Assembly (NCBI GenBank): GCA_024636985.1
Contig: JAGXFY010000050.1
Span: 1-16,288 of the forward strand
DNA from: Petrocella sp024636985
GTDB taxonomy: Bacteria > Bacillota > Clostridia > Lachnospirales > Vallitaleaceae
DNA: 16,288 nt
Direction: 5' to 3'
The translations under genes and the position numbers were made by a program. This document shows positions 1 through 8,423 of this stretch, one piece after another (within the stretch, counting starts at the first letter, position 1; every line of letters begins with the position of its first letter). A model generated the notes under the pieces. The model was not told the origin of the DNA and did no database searches. It saw only the letters and a program-made list of their open reading frames with translations.

Positions 1-320
1 AACACATCCGGTTCATCGCCATTTAGTATCTTTTGTGCCAACCACTCTGAATAATCATCCATTAAGGTGCCACTTCTGTATTCAACAATCACCCCCGGAT
101 TTTCTTTTTCAAAAAGCTTTATTGCTTCATCATAAATACGATATAAATCAATTTGAGGAACACCCCATTCGTTTCCGGAATAAATACCTATTTGAACAAT
201 CGTTTTCTTATCGGATTTCAATCCCTGAACAAAAAATATACTCAATATAATAAAGACGATCACAACTAAAGCTATTACACTTTTTTTTATAGTAGCTCCT
301 GATTTATTCGAGTTAATCAT
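1..320 (-). CDS. Family 1 extracellular solute-binding protein, N-terminal part only (runs off the window)
   Basis: The first 106 codons are visible. They begin MINSNKSGATIKKS, followed by one hydrophobic segment (about residues 15-33) and then an alpha/beta start typical of sugar-type binding proteins of family 1 (IGIYSGNEWG, then IKLFEKENPGVIVEY and LAQKILNGDEPDV). There is no lipobox cysteine and no clear signal-peptidase site, so the protein may stay anchored by its N-terminal helix. The ATG overlaps the end of the upstream kinase gene in the sequence ATGATTAA, and a GGGGGT ribosome site precedes it, so translation is probably coupled to the kinase. In known three-component sensors a binding protein of this kind presents the ligand to the kinase, and I infer the same here. 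The ligand cannot be read from this fragment, and the 3' end is outside the window. Confidence 0.8.
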   Translation of the reverse strand, partial: MINSNKSGATIKKSVIALVVIVFIILSIFFVQGLKSDKKTIVQIGIYSGNEWGVPQIDLYRIYDEAIKLFEKENPGVIVEYRSGTLMDDYSEWLAQKILNGDEPDV

Positions 321-1644
321 ACGCAGACCCCCATCTTATGGGAATTCCAACATTTATTGTAAATCCCTCTCCTGGATTTGTTTCATATATCATCGTTCCA
401 TTTAACATTGCAATTCTTTCTCTAATGTGTGTTAATCCAAACCCTTCTTCAACATTTGCACTGCCCTTCCCATTATCTGTAACCATCACTTTCACAACAT
501 GTTGATAAAAATCAATATGTAAATCAATACGACTTGCCTTTCCATGTCGAATTGCATTTGTAATAGACTCTTGAATAATCCGGTAAACTGTTTGTTCTTC
601 ATCTTCTTTAAGTTTTAGGATTTGCCCGCTAATCTCCATATCAATCTTAACAGGTGTACATTCGTTGATATCATTCACCATAATTGTAATAGCCGGAATA
701 AGTTCAGACTTTGAAATCGTATCCACTTTTAATTCTCGAACAGAACGTCGAACCTCATCCAAGCCCTTTCTAGAGAGCTCCAATATTTTACCTAATTGTG
801 TTTTTGCAACTTCCGGCTCAAACCCGATAATTGAAACACAAGCTTCTAAACCGGTTGTAATACTTGTCAAGGAATGTCCCAATATATCGTGTATTTCTCT
901 CGCCAGTCGATTTCGTTCCTTCATTTTCGCATTTTCTTCCATGGTTTGAGCAAAAACTTCAAGTTGCATATTCGCCATTTTAAGCTCAGATGCCGTTTCT
1001 CTTAACTTTGTATTCAGTGAACTAATGGCTGCATTTTCATTAATCTTGTTTTGAAGTAAAAGATAGAGGAAGCCTATGAACCCAATTTCATTCATGGATG
1101 TTAACAGATTCTTACCTACCAACATAAAGATTTTTACTTCTTCCGAATTATAATCCACATACTCAGTAAGTGACAACATCGCAAGCCGGTTAGACCAAAT
1201 ATCATAGTCTAACAATATAAATGAGATGAGAGCAAAGATTAGCATCCACACCCTTGAATGGGGTTCCTTTGCATAAGTGATTATATTCATCATCAATAGA
1301 AGAAATATGCCACGGTAACTGAAATTCATATAATAAACAATCATAAAGCATAGCCAAAAATCAACCAATAGAAGAAGTTTTACACCAAAAAACTTCCTCT
1401 TAAGTAAATAACTTTTTAATATGTTTGAAGCACCAAGTGCCAGCATATATACCATTGCAAGAACTGCAATATTTTGTGGAATAATAGGTAAATACTGTAC
1501 CCGTTCAAGGAATTCTCTTGCTAAAAAACCATCAAAAATCTTTGTTGTTGTTGATGAAATGATAAATGAGAAAAAAAGAATCACAACGACATTAACTAAA
1601 TAGTTTAATTTACGTATTATTGAAATTGGTGTTGTCTCAAGCAT
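313..1644 (-). CDS. Membrane sensor histidine kinase, NarL/DesK (HisKA_3) type
   Basis: This is a 443-residue kinase. The longest frame starts at a TTG (1659), but I chose ATG 1644 because GGGGGTGA lies just upstream of it. The N-terminal 200 residues form about five or six membrane helices with almost no extracellular domain. A coiled coil (about 200-245) leads to the HisKA_3 dimerisation box REIHDILGHSLT with the phospho-acceptor His252. The HATPase domain has the N box QESITNAIRHG (about 358-368), the G1 box DNGKG (390-394) and the G2 box GFGL (401-404), and looks catalytically complete. Kinases of this family partner NarL/FixJ-type regulators; the only one in the window is at 8424-9083. 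Lacking a sensory ectodomain, it probably relies on a partner, most simply the binding protein whose gene overlaps its 3' end by 8 bp. The signal is inferred to be a sugar from the context. Confidence 0.92.
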   Translation of the reverse strand: MLETTPISIIRKLNYLVNVVVILFFSFIISSTTTKIFDGFLAREFLERVQYLPIIPQNIAVLAMVYMLALGASNILKSYLLKRKFFGVKLLLLVDFWLCFMIVYYMNFSYRGIFLLLMMNIITYAKEPHSRVWMLIFALISFILLDYDIWSNRLAMLSLTEYVDYNSEEVKIFMLVGKNLLTSMNEIGFIGFLYLLLQNKINENAAISSLNTKLRETASELKMANMQLEVFAQTMEENAKMKERNRLAREIHDILGHSLTSITTGLEACVSIIGFEPEVAKTQLGKILELSRKGLDEVRRSVRELKVDTISKSELIPAITIMVNDINECTPVKIDMEISGQILKLKEDEEQTVYRIIQESITNAIRHGKASRIDLHIDFYQHVVKVMVTDNGKGSANVEEGFGLTHIRERIAMLNGTMIYETNPGEGFTINVGIPIRWGSAYD

Positions 1645-1672
1645 CTTATTCACCCCCAACTAATAGGTTTCC

Positions 1673-1764
1673 TATAATAAAATATCTGATTATCTCTACT
1701 TAGACAATGTTATTGTCGACAAATTCTTTTATATTACCACTTGATAATCAGATATCTCATTATA
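1673..1764. repeat. 22-bp imperfect inverted repeat enclosing further palindromes, at the kinase promoter
   Basis: The arms at 1673-1694 and 1743-1764 are inverted copies matching at 20 of 22 positions. The inner 13 bp (ATATCTGATTATC and its complement) are perfect, and each arm carries TATAAT at its outer end. Inside lie a GACAAT-GTT-ATTGTC dyad (1703-1717) and an overlapping perfect 10-bp palindrome TTGTCGACAA (1713-1722). In the minus-strand transcript the long arms could form a stem ending just before the kinase ribosome site. It could be a protein-binding region, a leader structure, or the remains of a small inverted-repeat element; I see no target-site duplication beside it. Confidence 0.7.
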
Positions 1765-1767
1765 GCA
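1759..1767 (-). promoter_or_regulatory. Extended -10 promoter candidate for the kinase/binding-protein genes
   Basis: The minus strand reads TGCTATAAT here, a perfect -10 with the extended TG element. No convincing -35 lies 16-18 bp upstream. Initiation would fall near 1752, giving a leader of about 110 nt that carries the inverted-repeat structure. It supports transcription of the kinase separately from the chemoreceptor gene. Confidence 0.5.
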
Positions 1768-1807
1768 TATCAGCTAAGGTTTATACCTTTAAAAACTGTG
1801 CTGATAT
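1767..1807. repeat. Stem-loop between the chemoreceptor and kinase genes
   Basis: ATATCAGC (1767-1774) and GCTGATAT (1800-1807) form a perfect 8-bp inverted repeat. A smaller AAGGT/ACCTT dyad (1776-1789) sits in its loop. It lies 45 bp after the chemoreceptor stop. No T-run follows it on the minus strand, so it is a poor terminator; an operator or processing site is possible. Confidence 0.4.
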
Positions 1808-1851
1808 AGAAGAATAAATATATTTTCATATTTTGGAACATTGAGTATGCC

Positions 1852-3915
1852 TTATTTGTTTTGAATATTAAACTGTTCCATTTGTTGCCTTAAAATTGTA
1901 ATTACATTGTTGAGCTGAGAGGACACATTAACAAGCTGCTCTACTGTTACCAATTGTTCTTGACCATTTGCAAGTACTTGTTCAATAGAAGCCGCAGACT
2001 CTTCAGCTATGGCTGCTATACTTGTAATGGAATTTGTAGCATTAATTTGAACATGATCCAGTCCATTTAATAAATCATACACAAGATTAACTTCATGCAT
2101 TATGGTATCCATATTCGTAATAATTTCCTTGAATATTACACCAGTATTCGTTACCGCTTTTTCTTGTTTTGTATAAATTGTACTGCCTTCTTGAATCATC
2201 TTCTGTGTCATTGTTATTGCTTCATTGATGTCACTGATAATATGCGAAATACTTTTAGCAGCTTCTTTCGATTGAACGGCTAATTTTCTAACCTCATCTG
2301 CAACGACTGCAAATCCTTTTCCGGATTCGCCAGCACGTGCCGCTTCAATAGCTGCATTTAAAGAAAGTAAATTGGTTTGCTCACTAATACCATCAATCAT
2401 ACCAATTATACCGGATATCTCCTCAAACCTTCCCACTAACTTGGACATATCAATCTCAATTTTCCTTGATAATTCCATTGTATCTTTTGTGCTCAGATTT
2501 AGCGTATCTAAAGTACTTTTAGCATTTTCACTAGCATCTTTTGTACTATTTGTAGCTTTTACTACATATGTGAAGTGTTCTTCTGTTGCATTAAATTGAT
2601 TCACCAAGTCCCGAACGACAAGTGCAGCATTTTCCGCATCTTTTGCTTGTTCACTAGCACCATCAGCCACCGATTCAACGGCTTGCATCACTTCTTTAGA
2701 CGATAACGCAGAAACTTCTGAAATGGTACTGAGTTCACTTGAGTTTATTGATACTTGCTCAACAACAGTCCCTACTTCTTCAATCAAGCTCCTCATATTA
2801 GCCATCATATGGTTGAAGCTTTGAGAAAGCTGGCCAATCTCATGTTTACCTGTATATTTGGATTGAACAGTTAAGTCCCCTTGTTCAACTAATTTCATTT
2901 TTTTACGTATGTAATCAATGGGTTTTGATATCGAAATTGCAATGAATATTCCAATAAATACTGCAACAACCATAAAAAATAGTGTTAAAATCAGAGCCAC
3001 GTCCTTAAGGCGTGTAATATCACCCAATATAGCACTTGTTGGAATTTTTAGTACATATACCCAGCCATTGCTAAGCATACTAAACAGAATCATTGATTCA
3101 TTTTCAATACCGGTAGTCGTTGTATAAGAGCCAATAGTTTCATTCGGATCTGCTTTGATTTTTTGAATTAATTCATTATTAAAATCTGTGTTTTTCATGT
3201 CCCCATCATCTTTAGCGACCATGATCACTTGTCCTGATAGATCTAATAGAGACGACTCATCCAAATTGTTAAAGTCACTAATTCTTAAGTCACTTAACAA
3301 TAAATCCTTCCTCACTTCTATAACCATTGTGCCTATTGATTCATCTGAATTTATTTTTTTAATGTTGCGCATCAGAAACAAATCATTTGTGCCATATAGA
3401 TCATGAAACCATACGGGGTTATCACCGGCTTCAGATATTATTTTCTTTTCTTCAGAATCAGCAAACGTTTTGTACAAATCCTTTTGATCTCCTGTCACAC
3501 TTCCGATTATTTCATCCTCTTTAATAAAAAATATATTTACGATTAAAGCATTTGTGAATAACATAGATTCAACCTTTTTTGATATGTTTTGCTGTCGGTC
3601 ATTCATCATATAGAATTCATTATCATAATCGCTTGGACCTTTTCCAAGTACTCTATTCATATCCAGGTCCACAAGAATCATTTTTGAATTATCCTCAATA
3701 CTGAGTAGCTTATTGTCAAAAATATTTGTCACCTTATTTACATAGGCTGTATTTGAACTGTTAACTTTATCCATTAATGAAGAACTAGCCTGATTGGTTA
3801 GAATAATAACAATGATAATAATTGGCAATACAGCAATCAAGATGTGTGACAAAATTAACTTTGCTTTAATCGAAAGCAACTGACCTCTATTTTTGCTTTT
3901 TTTATTAGTTAGCAC
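1852..3915 (-). CDS. Methyl-accepting chemotaxis protein with dCache-like ectodomain
   Basis: This 687-residue transmembrane chemoreceptor passes ligand signals to CheA/CheW. I placed the start at GTG 3915, six bases after a perfect AAGGAGG; the longer frame begins at an unsupported TTG. Membrane helix 1 is at about residues 21-39 and helix 2 at about 305-328. The roughly 265-residue extracellular region between them has the size of a double Cache sensor, a family that binds small ligands directly or through binding proteins. A HAMP domain follows (about 329-385), then the long cytoplasmic helical hairpin. Its conserved tip, around SEQTNLLSLNAAIEAARAGE, is at about 511-530. No C-terminal CheR-docking pentapeptide is visible. 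It sits between the sugar importer and the kinase genes, which suggests chemotaxis towards the same sugars (inference). A terminator separates it from the binding-protein gene upstream. Confidence 0.93.
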   Translation of the reverse strand: MLTNKKSKNRGQLLSIKAKLILSHILIAVLPIIIIVIILTNQASSSLMDKVNSSNTAYVNKVTNIFDNKLLSIEDNSKMILVDLDMNRVLGKGPSDYDNEFYMMNDRQQNISKKVESMLFTNALIVNIFFIKEDEIIGSVTGDQKDLYKTFADSEEKKIISEAGDNPVWFHDLYGTNDLFLMRNIKKINSDESIGTMVIEVRKDLLLSDLRISDFNNLDESSLLDLSGQVIMVAKDDGDMKNTDFNNELIQKIKADPNETIGSYTTTTGIENESMILFSMLSNGWVYVLKIPTSAILGDITRLKDVALILTLFFMVVAVFIGIFIAISISKPIDYIRKKMKLVEQGDLTVQSKYTGKHEIGQLSQSFNHMMANMRSLIEEVGTVVEQVSINSSELSTISEVSALSSKEVMQAVESVADGASEQAKDAENAALVVRDLVNQFNATEEHFTYVVKATNSTKDASENAKSTLDTLNLSTKDTMELSRKIEIDMSKLVGRFEEISGIIGMIDGISEQTNLLSLNAAIEAARAGESGKGFAVVADEVRKLAVQSKEAAKSISHIISDINEAITMTQKMIQEGSTIYTKQEKAVTNTGVIFKEIITNMDTIMHEVNLVYDLLNGLDHVQINATNSITSIAAIAEESAASIEQVLANGQEQLVTVEQLVNVSSQLNNVITILRQQMEQFNIQNK

Positions 3916-3960
3916 TGTTTGCCTCCTTAAATTTAAAGGTATCAAATATACTGATTTAAC

Positions 3961-3990
3961 AAAAGTGCCAATAATGAAATTGGCACTTTT
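3961..3990 (-). terminator. Terminator after the sugar importer operon
   Basis: AAAAGTGCCAA and TTGGCACTTTT form a perfect 11-bp stem with an 8-nt loop, ending in TTTTG on the minus strand. It lies about 70 bp after the binding-protein stop and before the chemoreceptor ribosome site. Because the arms are A/T-ended it could work in both directions, but no plus-strand gene needs it. Confidence 0.75.
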
Positions 3991-4062
3991 GAAAGAAAGC
4001 TTAAATTATTCCACCGTCGACATGACAGTGATCAGTTTATTTATGTAGGTTCTTGGGACTTC

Positions 4063-5196
4063 CTATTTTAGTAACTCCAAGCGACCTGGATCATTTGCGA
4101 ATGCTTCTTTAATGTTTTCTTTAGTTACAACAAGTGGTGGTAGCGCATAGATGCCTACTTCTTTCATACCATTATCAGTAGTTTCATCAGGTGCAGGCAT
4201 TCCATTTCCAGCTTGTAGTGCTTTGATGATCTCAATTGTTTTGCTTACCAATGTGTCTGTTGGTTTTGCTATCGTTGAATATTGTCTGTCTTCCCAAATC
4301 CAAGTAACCGTCTCGTTTTCAGCATCAAGTCCTGAAGTTACTGGTGTATCTTGTCCTGCTTGTCCAGCTGCAGTAATAACCGCACGCGCTATTCCGTCGT
4401 TAGGGCAAAGGACACCGTGAATTTCCTTATCTGAGTAGAATCCAGAAAGAAGTGAATCCATACGCGCTTGAGCTTTTGAATTATCCCAGTCCATAGTAGC
4501 AGCCTGAGTAAAGTCTGTTTGACCTGAGACTACAACTAAAGTACCGTCGTCAATCTTAGGTTGAAGCACTGTCATAGCACCCTTGAAAAAGTTTGGAGCG
4601 TTAGGGTCAGCAGGGCCACCACCAAATAACTCAATGTTGTAAGGACCTTCGCCTTTTTGTGCTGCAAGTCCAGCAAGTAGAGCTTCACCTTGAAGTACGC
4701 CTGTTTTGATGCTGTCAAACTGTACAACACCATCAATAGCTGTTGTATTTTCAATTAGGCGGTCATATCCGATAATAAAGATACCAGCAGCCGCAGCTTC
4801 TTCTAGAACACCACCAAGTTGAGAACCATCAACAGGACCAACAACGATTACTTTAGCGCCATTTTGAACCATGGACTCAATTTGTTGTTGTTGTGTTGGA
4901 ACTTTGTTATCCGCATGTTGAACGATTGCCTCAAAACCTGCAGCCGCTAATTTGCTTGTGAACATCTCATCTGCTTCAGCCCAGTTCTGGGTACCGAGCC
5001 AAGGTAGTGCAACACCGATGACTGCGTCTGCAGCAAAGCCAGCTTCTTCAGCAGCTGGTGCCTCAGGTGTTTCAGTGGTTTCACTTGTTTCTGCTTCAGT
5101 AGTTTCTGATTCAGCACGATCCGATGTTTTACCGCAACCTGCCACCATTACCGTGATAAGAGATACCATGATTAATAACGATAGTAATTTTTTCAT
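4063..5196 (-). CDS. chvE: Sugar ABC transporter substrate-binding lipoprotein (ChvE-like)
   Basis: The 377-residue product is the extracellular receptor of the importer encoded just upstream. I chose ATG 5196; the longer frame starts at a GTG lying inside the AAGGGTGG ribosome site. A lipoprotein signal peptide ends in the lipobox VAGC with Cys21. A Glu/Thr/Ala-rich acidic linker (about 22-50) then spaces the domain from the membrane. The rest is a periplasmic-binding fold of the ribose/xylose/ChvE group: IGVALPWLGTQNWAEAD, then QQQQIESMVQNGAKVIVVGPVDG, FIIGYDRLI and VLCPNDGIARAV. The close likeness to ChvE of multiple-monosaccharide systems suggests a pyranose or mixed monosaccharides, but the exact sugar is unknown. 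It is the last gene of the operon, about 100 bp after the permease, whereas the receptor gene is commonly first in such operons. Confidence 0.85.
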   Translation of the reverse strand: MKKLLSLLIMVSLITVMVAGCGKTSDRAESETTEAETSETTETPEAPAAEEAGFAADAVIGVALPWLGTQNWAEADEMFTSKLAAAGFEAIVQHADNKVPTQQQQIESMVQNGAKVIVVGPVDGSQLGGVLEEAAAAGIFIIGYDRLIENTTAIDGVVQFDSIKTGVLQGEALLAGLAAQKGEGPYNIELFGGGPADPNAPNFFKGAMTVLQPKIDDGTLVVVSGQTDFTQAATMDWDNSKAQARMDSLLSGFYSDKEIHGVLCPNDGIARAVITAAGQAGQDTPVTSGLDAENETVTWIWEDRQYSTIAKPTDTLVSKTIEIIKALQAGNGMPAPDETTDNGMKEVGIYALPPLVVTKENIKEAFANDPGRLELLK

Positions 5197-5295
5197 TTCA
5201 TATTCCACCCTTCTGTTTTAAGTCCATCGACTTATTATGTAATCCCAGCCAACAATCTTCTTATATCCACTGTTGACAGAGTTACGTTCCATAAG

Positions 5296-6495
5296 TTACT
5301 TACTTTTGCTAGGAAATAGCCTTCCTATAATGGATTGGCGTCCTTCCTTCTTGTTGAATACATCGATACCAACAGCCGCAAGTAGTACAAGGCCCTTAAT
5401 AACCTGAGTACGGTCAGCACCAACTCCCATGAGCATCAGACCGGAGTTGAGAACAGTCATCACCAAACCTCCGACCATGGTTGCAATAATGGTTCCAACA
5501 CCACCCGAAACAGCTGCACCTCCAATAAATACCGATGCTATAGCATCCAACTCCCATCCAACACCATCTGATGGACCGGCTGCATTAGAGCGTCCTACAA
5601 ACATGATGCCAGCCAAAGCAGCAAGAAAAGACATATTGAGCATGGTCAAGAAGTATGTTCTTTGAACATTAACCCCAGACAGTGCCGCAGCACTTTTATT
5701 ACCCCCGACAGCGTATATATGACGGCCAAAAGTGGTCCTTTTGGTAATGGTATGGTAGATAATGACCAATACCACAAGAATCACACCCGGAACTGGGAAT
5801 GATGTGCCTGGGCGTCCGGTACCAAAAATCCAAGTTAAATAACCAATAACAACACTTACCAAGGCAATACGAACCAAGACAGGCCACAGTTCCTTTGCTT
5901 TTTTGGACCGATTGTGTTTGCGTAGTTGGGTAAAGGCAAATGCGGCGATTGCAACTATACCCAGTACTAGCGTCGAATTGTTCATGCCTGTAAAAGTTGG
6001 TCCCCACTCGGGCAAATGTCCAGCACCGAATACTTTAAGTTCTCTTGGTGCCGGTACCGATATCGACTTTGATATCCAGATAACCCCACCACGAAAAATC
6101 ATCATGCCACCCAATGTTGTAATAAATCCCGGAATACCCAATTTGGCCACCCAGAACCCCTGCCATGCTCCGATTAATGCACCCACAGCAAGACTAAGTA
6201 GCACACCGACCCACCAAGTCAATCCTAAATCGCGTACGGCAATAGCCATGACCATTCCCGAGAAGCCGGCTACCGAACCGACGGATAAGTCAATCTGTCC
6301 AATTACAATAACCATCATCATTCCAAGCGCCAGTACCATGACATAGGCGTTACCGGATATTAAGTTCTGAAAGTTGGAGGAAGTAATCATTTTCCCGCCT
6401 GAAATAATATTAAATATGATAGCAAGTGCTACTAAGGCAAGCACCATAGTGTAATCCTGCAATTTGTCACCTAGTATTTTCTTAATGTATATCAT
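5296..6495 (-). CDS. mmsB: Multiple-monosaccharide ABC transporter permease (MmsB/GguB/XylH type)
   Basis: This 399-residue polytopic membrane protein should form the homodimeric channel of the importer. It has the BPD_transp_2 layout of ribose/xylose permeases. The signature GQIDLSVGSVAGFSGMVMA lies near residue 68, and further landmarks are LGIPGFITTLGGMMIFRGG, the conserved TTFGRHIYAVGGNKSAAALSG region, and AVSGGVGTIIATMVGG. A charged insert and extra helix (RKHNRSKKAKELWP, about 190-205) make it longer than RbsC and match the MmsB/XylH subgroup. The ATG follows AGGGAG at 8 bp spacing. It begins only 20 bp after the ATPase stop, so the two are surely co-transcribed. Confidence 0.9.
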   Translation of the reverse strand: MIYIKKILGDKLQDYTMVLALVALAIIFNIISGGKMITSSNFQNLISGNAYVMVLALGMMMVIVIGQIDLSVGSVAGFSGMVMAIAVRDLGLTWWVGVLLSLAVGALIGAWQGFWVAKLGIPGFITTLGGMMIFRGGVIWISKSISVPAPRELKVFGAGHLPEWGPTFTGMNNSTLVLGIVAIAAFAFTQLRKHNRSKKAKELWPVLVRIALVSVVIGYLTWIFGTGRPGTSFPVPGVILVVLVIIYHTITKRTTFGRHIYAVGGNKSAAALSGVNVQRTYFLTMLNMSFLAALAGIMFVGRSNAAGPSDGVGWELDAIASVFIGGAAVSGGVGTIIATMVGGLVMTVLNSGLMLMGVGADRTQVIKGLVLLAAVGIDVFNKKEGRQSIIGRLFPSKSK

Positions 6496-6515
6496 AACAA
6501 TTTCTCCCTATTTCT

Positions 6516-8063
6516 TTATTTAGATTCCGACCCTGAAGTACTACTTGTCATCATTTTCATGAGAATTTCTTGTTGGGCCTCTTTGCTATCTATCATGCCC
6601 GTTATTTCACCTTCAAAAATGGTATAAATCCTGTCCGTTATGCCAATGAGCTCGGGCAACTCGGATGAAACTATTATGACTGCTTTTCCGTGATCTGCAA
6701 GTTCATGTATTAAGCGGTATATTTCGTATTTAGCGCCAACGTCAATCCCTCGAGTAGGTTCATCAAGAATCAAAACATCCGGCCCTGTAAACATCCATTT
6801 ACCTAGAACAACCTTCTGCTGGTTTCCTCCTGATAAAGTGGCCACGCCACGGTCAACGCTTTGTGTCTTAACTCTTAATGATTGACGGTACTCTTCGGCA
6901 ACATCATATTCCTTTTCCAAATCAAGAAGTCCGCCACGTAAAATCCCTCTTAGATTGGCTGACACTGTGGTTATGCGGATACTGTTAAGTAGATTAAGGC
7001 CCAAATTCTTCCGATCTTCAGGTACATATGCGATGCCCTGACGGATTGCAGCGTCTACTGAGTTAACCTGAATCTCCTTGCCCTTGATTTTGATAGAGCC
7101 TCCTAGGAAGATACCATAGTTATGACCAAATATAGACCGCATCAGTTCTGTTCTTCCTGCGCCCATAAGACCGGCAAATCCGACAATCTCGCCTGCTCTG
7201 ACATTAAAATTGGAGTCCTTACAAACCAATCTACCCGGATTATTAGGGTCTTCTACACGCCAATCGGAGACCTCGAAAATCACTTCACCGGGATTTGATA
7301 CATGAGCCGGAAAACGATTCTCAATAGAGCGTCCTACCATGGCACGGATAATGCGGTCTTCATCCACTTGACCGGCTTCGACAGCGTAGGTTTCGACAGT
7401 ACGGCCGTCGCGTATGACTGTGACAGCATCGGATATCGCTGCTATCTCATTGAGCTTATGAGAAATCATGATACAAGTAATGTCCAAGTCCTTTAGTCCA
7501 CGCATAAGATCAAGTAAGTTCGCTGAGTCGGCTTCGTTGAGCGCTGAGGTCGGCTCATCGAGAATAAGCAACTTAACATTTTTAGAGAGTGCTTTTGCAA
7601 TTTCTACCAGTTGTTGCTGACCAACGCCCAAATGCTTAATCAAGGTGTCCGGATCCACCGAAAGTCCTACCTTATGAAGCACTTCCACTGTATGGTCACG
7701 TTCTGCATCCCAGTCAATCAACCCATGTTTAATTATCTCGTTGCCCAAAAAGATATTTTCAGTAACGGATAACTCCGGAACCATTGCCAATTCTTGGTGA
7801 ATAATTGCAATACCGGCATGTTCTGATTCTTTGATGTCCTTAAAAGTCACTTCTTCTCCCATATAGATGATTTTTCCTTCATAAGTACCGTGAGGATAAA
7901 CACCGGAAAGTACCTTCATTAAGGTTGATTTCCCTGCACCATTCTCACCACAAATTGAGAGAATGGTACCTCTATGTACCTCAAGTGTTACATCATCTAA
8001 GGCCCGAACGCCCGGGAAAGTTTTGGTGATACCTTGCATCTGTAGAATTATAGGATGTTCCAT
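6516..8063 (-). CDS. mmsA: Multiple-monosaccharide ABC transporter ATP-binding protein (MmsA/GguA/XylG type)
   Basis: This 515-residue ATPase has two fused ABC domains and powers sugar import. I chose ATG 8063 because AGAAGGAG lies 7 bp before it; the longer frame starts at a TTG without a site. Domain 1 has Walker A GENGAGKST (39-47), the signature LGVGQQQ (145-151) and Walker B LLILDEPTSAL (165-175). Domain 2 has a degenerate Walker A, GLMGAGRTE (298-306), with Arg in place of Lys. It keeps the signature LSGGNQQK (410-417) and Walker B VLILDEPTRGID (430-441). One degenerate site is normal for sugar ATPases of the RbsA/XylG/MmsA group. The gene opens the transporter operon, downstream of a half-site array likely to bind the response regulator. 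Confidence 0.92.
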   Translation of the reverse strand: MEHPIILQMQGITKTFPGVRALDDVTLEVHRGTILSICGENGAGKSTLMKVLSGVYPHGTYEGKIIYMGEEVTFKDIKESEHAGIAIIHQELAMVPELSVTENIFLGNEIIKHGLIDWDAERDHTVEVLHKVGLSVDPDTLIKHLGVGQQQLVEIAKALSKNVKLLILDEPTSALNEADSANLLDLMRGLKDLDITCIMISHKLNEIAAISDAVTVIRDGRTVETYAVEAGQVDEDRIIRAMVGRSIENRFPAHVSNPGEVIFEVSDWRVEDPNNPGRLVCKDSNFNVRAGEIVGFAGLMGAGRTELMRSIFGHNYGIFLGGSIKIKGKEIQVNSVDAAIRQGIAYVPEDRKNLGLNLLNSIRITTVSANLRGILRGGLLDLEKEYDVAEEYRQSLRVKTQSVDRGVATLSGGNQQKVVLGKWMFTGPDVLILDEPTRGIDVGAKYEIYRLIHELADHGKAVIIVSSELPELIGITDRIYTIFEGEITGMIDSKEAQQEILMKMMTSSTSGSESK

Positions 8064-8080
8064 AATCACACTCCTTCTAC

Positions 8081-8097
8081 GCTTGTACTTTACAAGC
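8081..8097 (-). other. Small hairpin just upstream of the mmsA ribosome site
   Basis: GCTTGT and ACAAGC form a perfect 6-bp stem with a 5-nt loop. It ends only a few bases before AGAAGGAG in the minus-strand leader, so it could affect ribosome access or messenger stability. A second, weaker GACAA/TTGTC dyad is at 8150-8173. No known riboswitch pattern was recognised in this leader of about 165 nt. Confidence 0.4.
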
Positions 8098-8235
8098 AAC
8101 TATTATTCATACTGTGATTCTCCGCAAAATTCAACTGTTTAAGCCCTGCGACAACACCCTTGTGCTTATTGTCCAACAACATATAACATATCTGCCTATT
8201 GATCTCTACCGTTGCATTGCCATCACTTTAAGTAC

Positions 8236-8270
8236 ATTCTATCCAAAATCCTTAATAGATATCATTGTCA
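8236..8270 (-). promoter_or_regulatory. Candidate activator-dependent promoter of the sugar importer operon
   Basis: The minus strand has a -10-like TAGAAT at 8236-8241. A TTGACA at 8265-8270 is too far upstream (24 bp) to serve as its -35. A weak or missing -35 next to an activator site array is usual for NarL-family activated promoters. Start would be near 8229. The assignment rests on position and one hexamer only. Confidence 0.35.
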
Positions 8271-8320
8271 AGTGTCATATTGCTCAACTGACATTTGTCA
8301 ATGTCACATGACATTTGTCA
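8266..8320. promoter_or_regulatory. Array of seven TGACA/TGTCA half-sites, likely response-regulator operator
   Basis: Two identical 12-bp dyads, TGACATTTGTCA, lie at 8289-8300 and 8309-8320, exactly 20 bp (two helical turns) apart. Another TGTCA lies between them at 8302-8306, and two tandem copies follow at 8266-8270 and 8273-8277. This gives seven pentamers in 55 bp. The array sits between the response-regulator terminator and the transporter promoter. Multiple short dyads on one face of the helix fit a dimeric NarL-type regulator, and the regulator at 8424-9083 is the natural candidate. Confidence 0.6.
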
Positions 8321-8349
8321 CATAGAGTGGACTTTTCTAAAAAAGAAAC

Positions 8350-8376
8350 AAAAAAAGCCCCCAATATTTGGAGGCC
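8350..8376 (-). terminator. Rho-independent terminator of the response-regulator gene
   Basis: On the minus strand GCCTCCAA and TTGGGGGC form an 8-bp stem with one G-U pair and a 3-nt loop, followed directly by a run of T (stem 8357-8375, T-run below it). It lies about 50 bp after the regulator stop and separates that gene from the importer operon. Confidence 0.88.
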
Positions 8377-8423
8377 TATTTGCTTGACTTTGTTAGAAAA
8401 TGTATATTTTTCAACTCACAATT

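Noticed and set aside
35..250. 71-codon plus-strand frame
   Set aside because: It is the antisense shadow of the partial solute-binding protein, which has a supported start overlapping the kinase gene.
5903..6346. 147-codon open frame on the plus strand
   Set aside because: It lies wholly antisense to the permease, has no ribosome site and shows Pro/Thr/Ile-rich shadow composition; the minus-strand frame has clear family motifs.
8236..8270. A normal TTGACA/-10 promoter for the importer
   Set aside because: The TTGACA is 24 bp from the only good -10-like hexamer, and it overlaps the half-site array, so it is better read as part of the operator.
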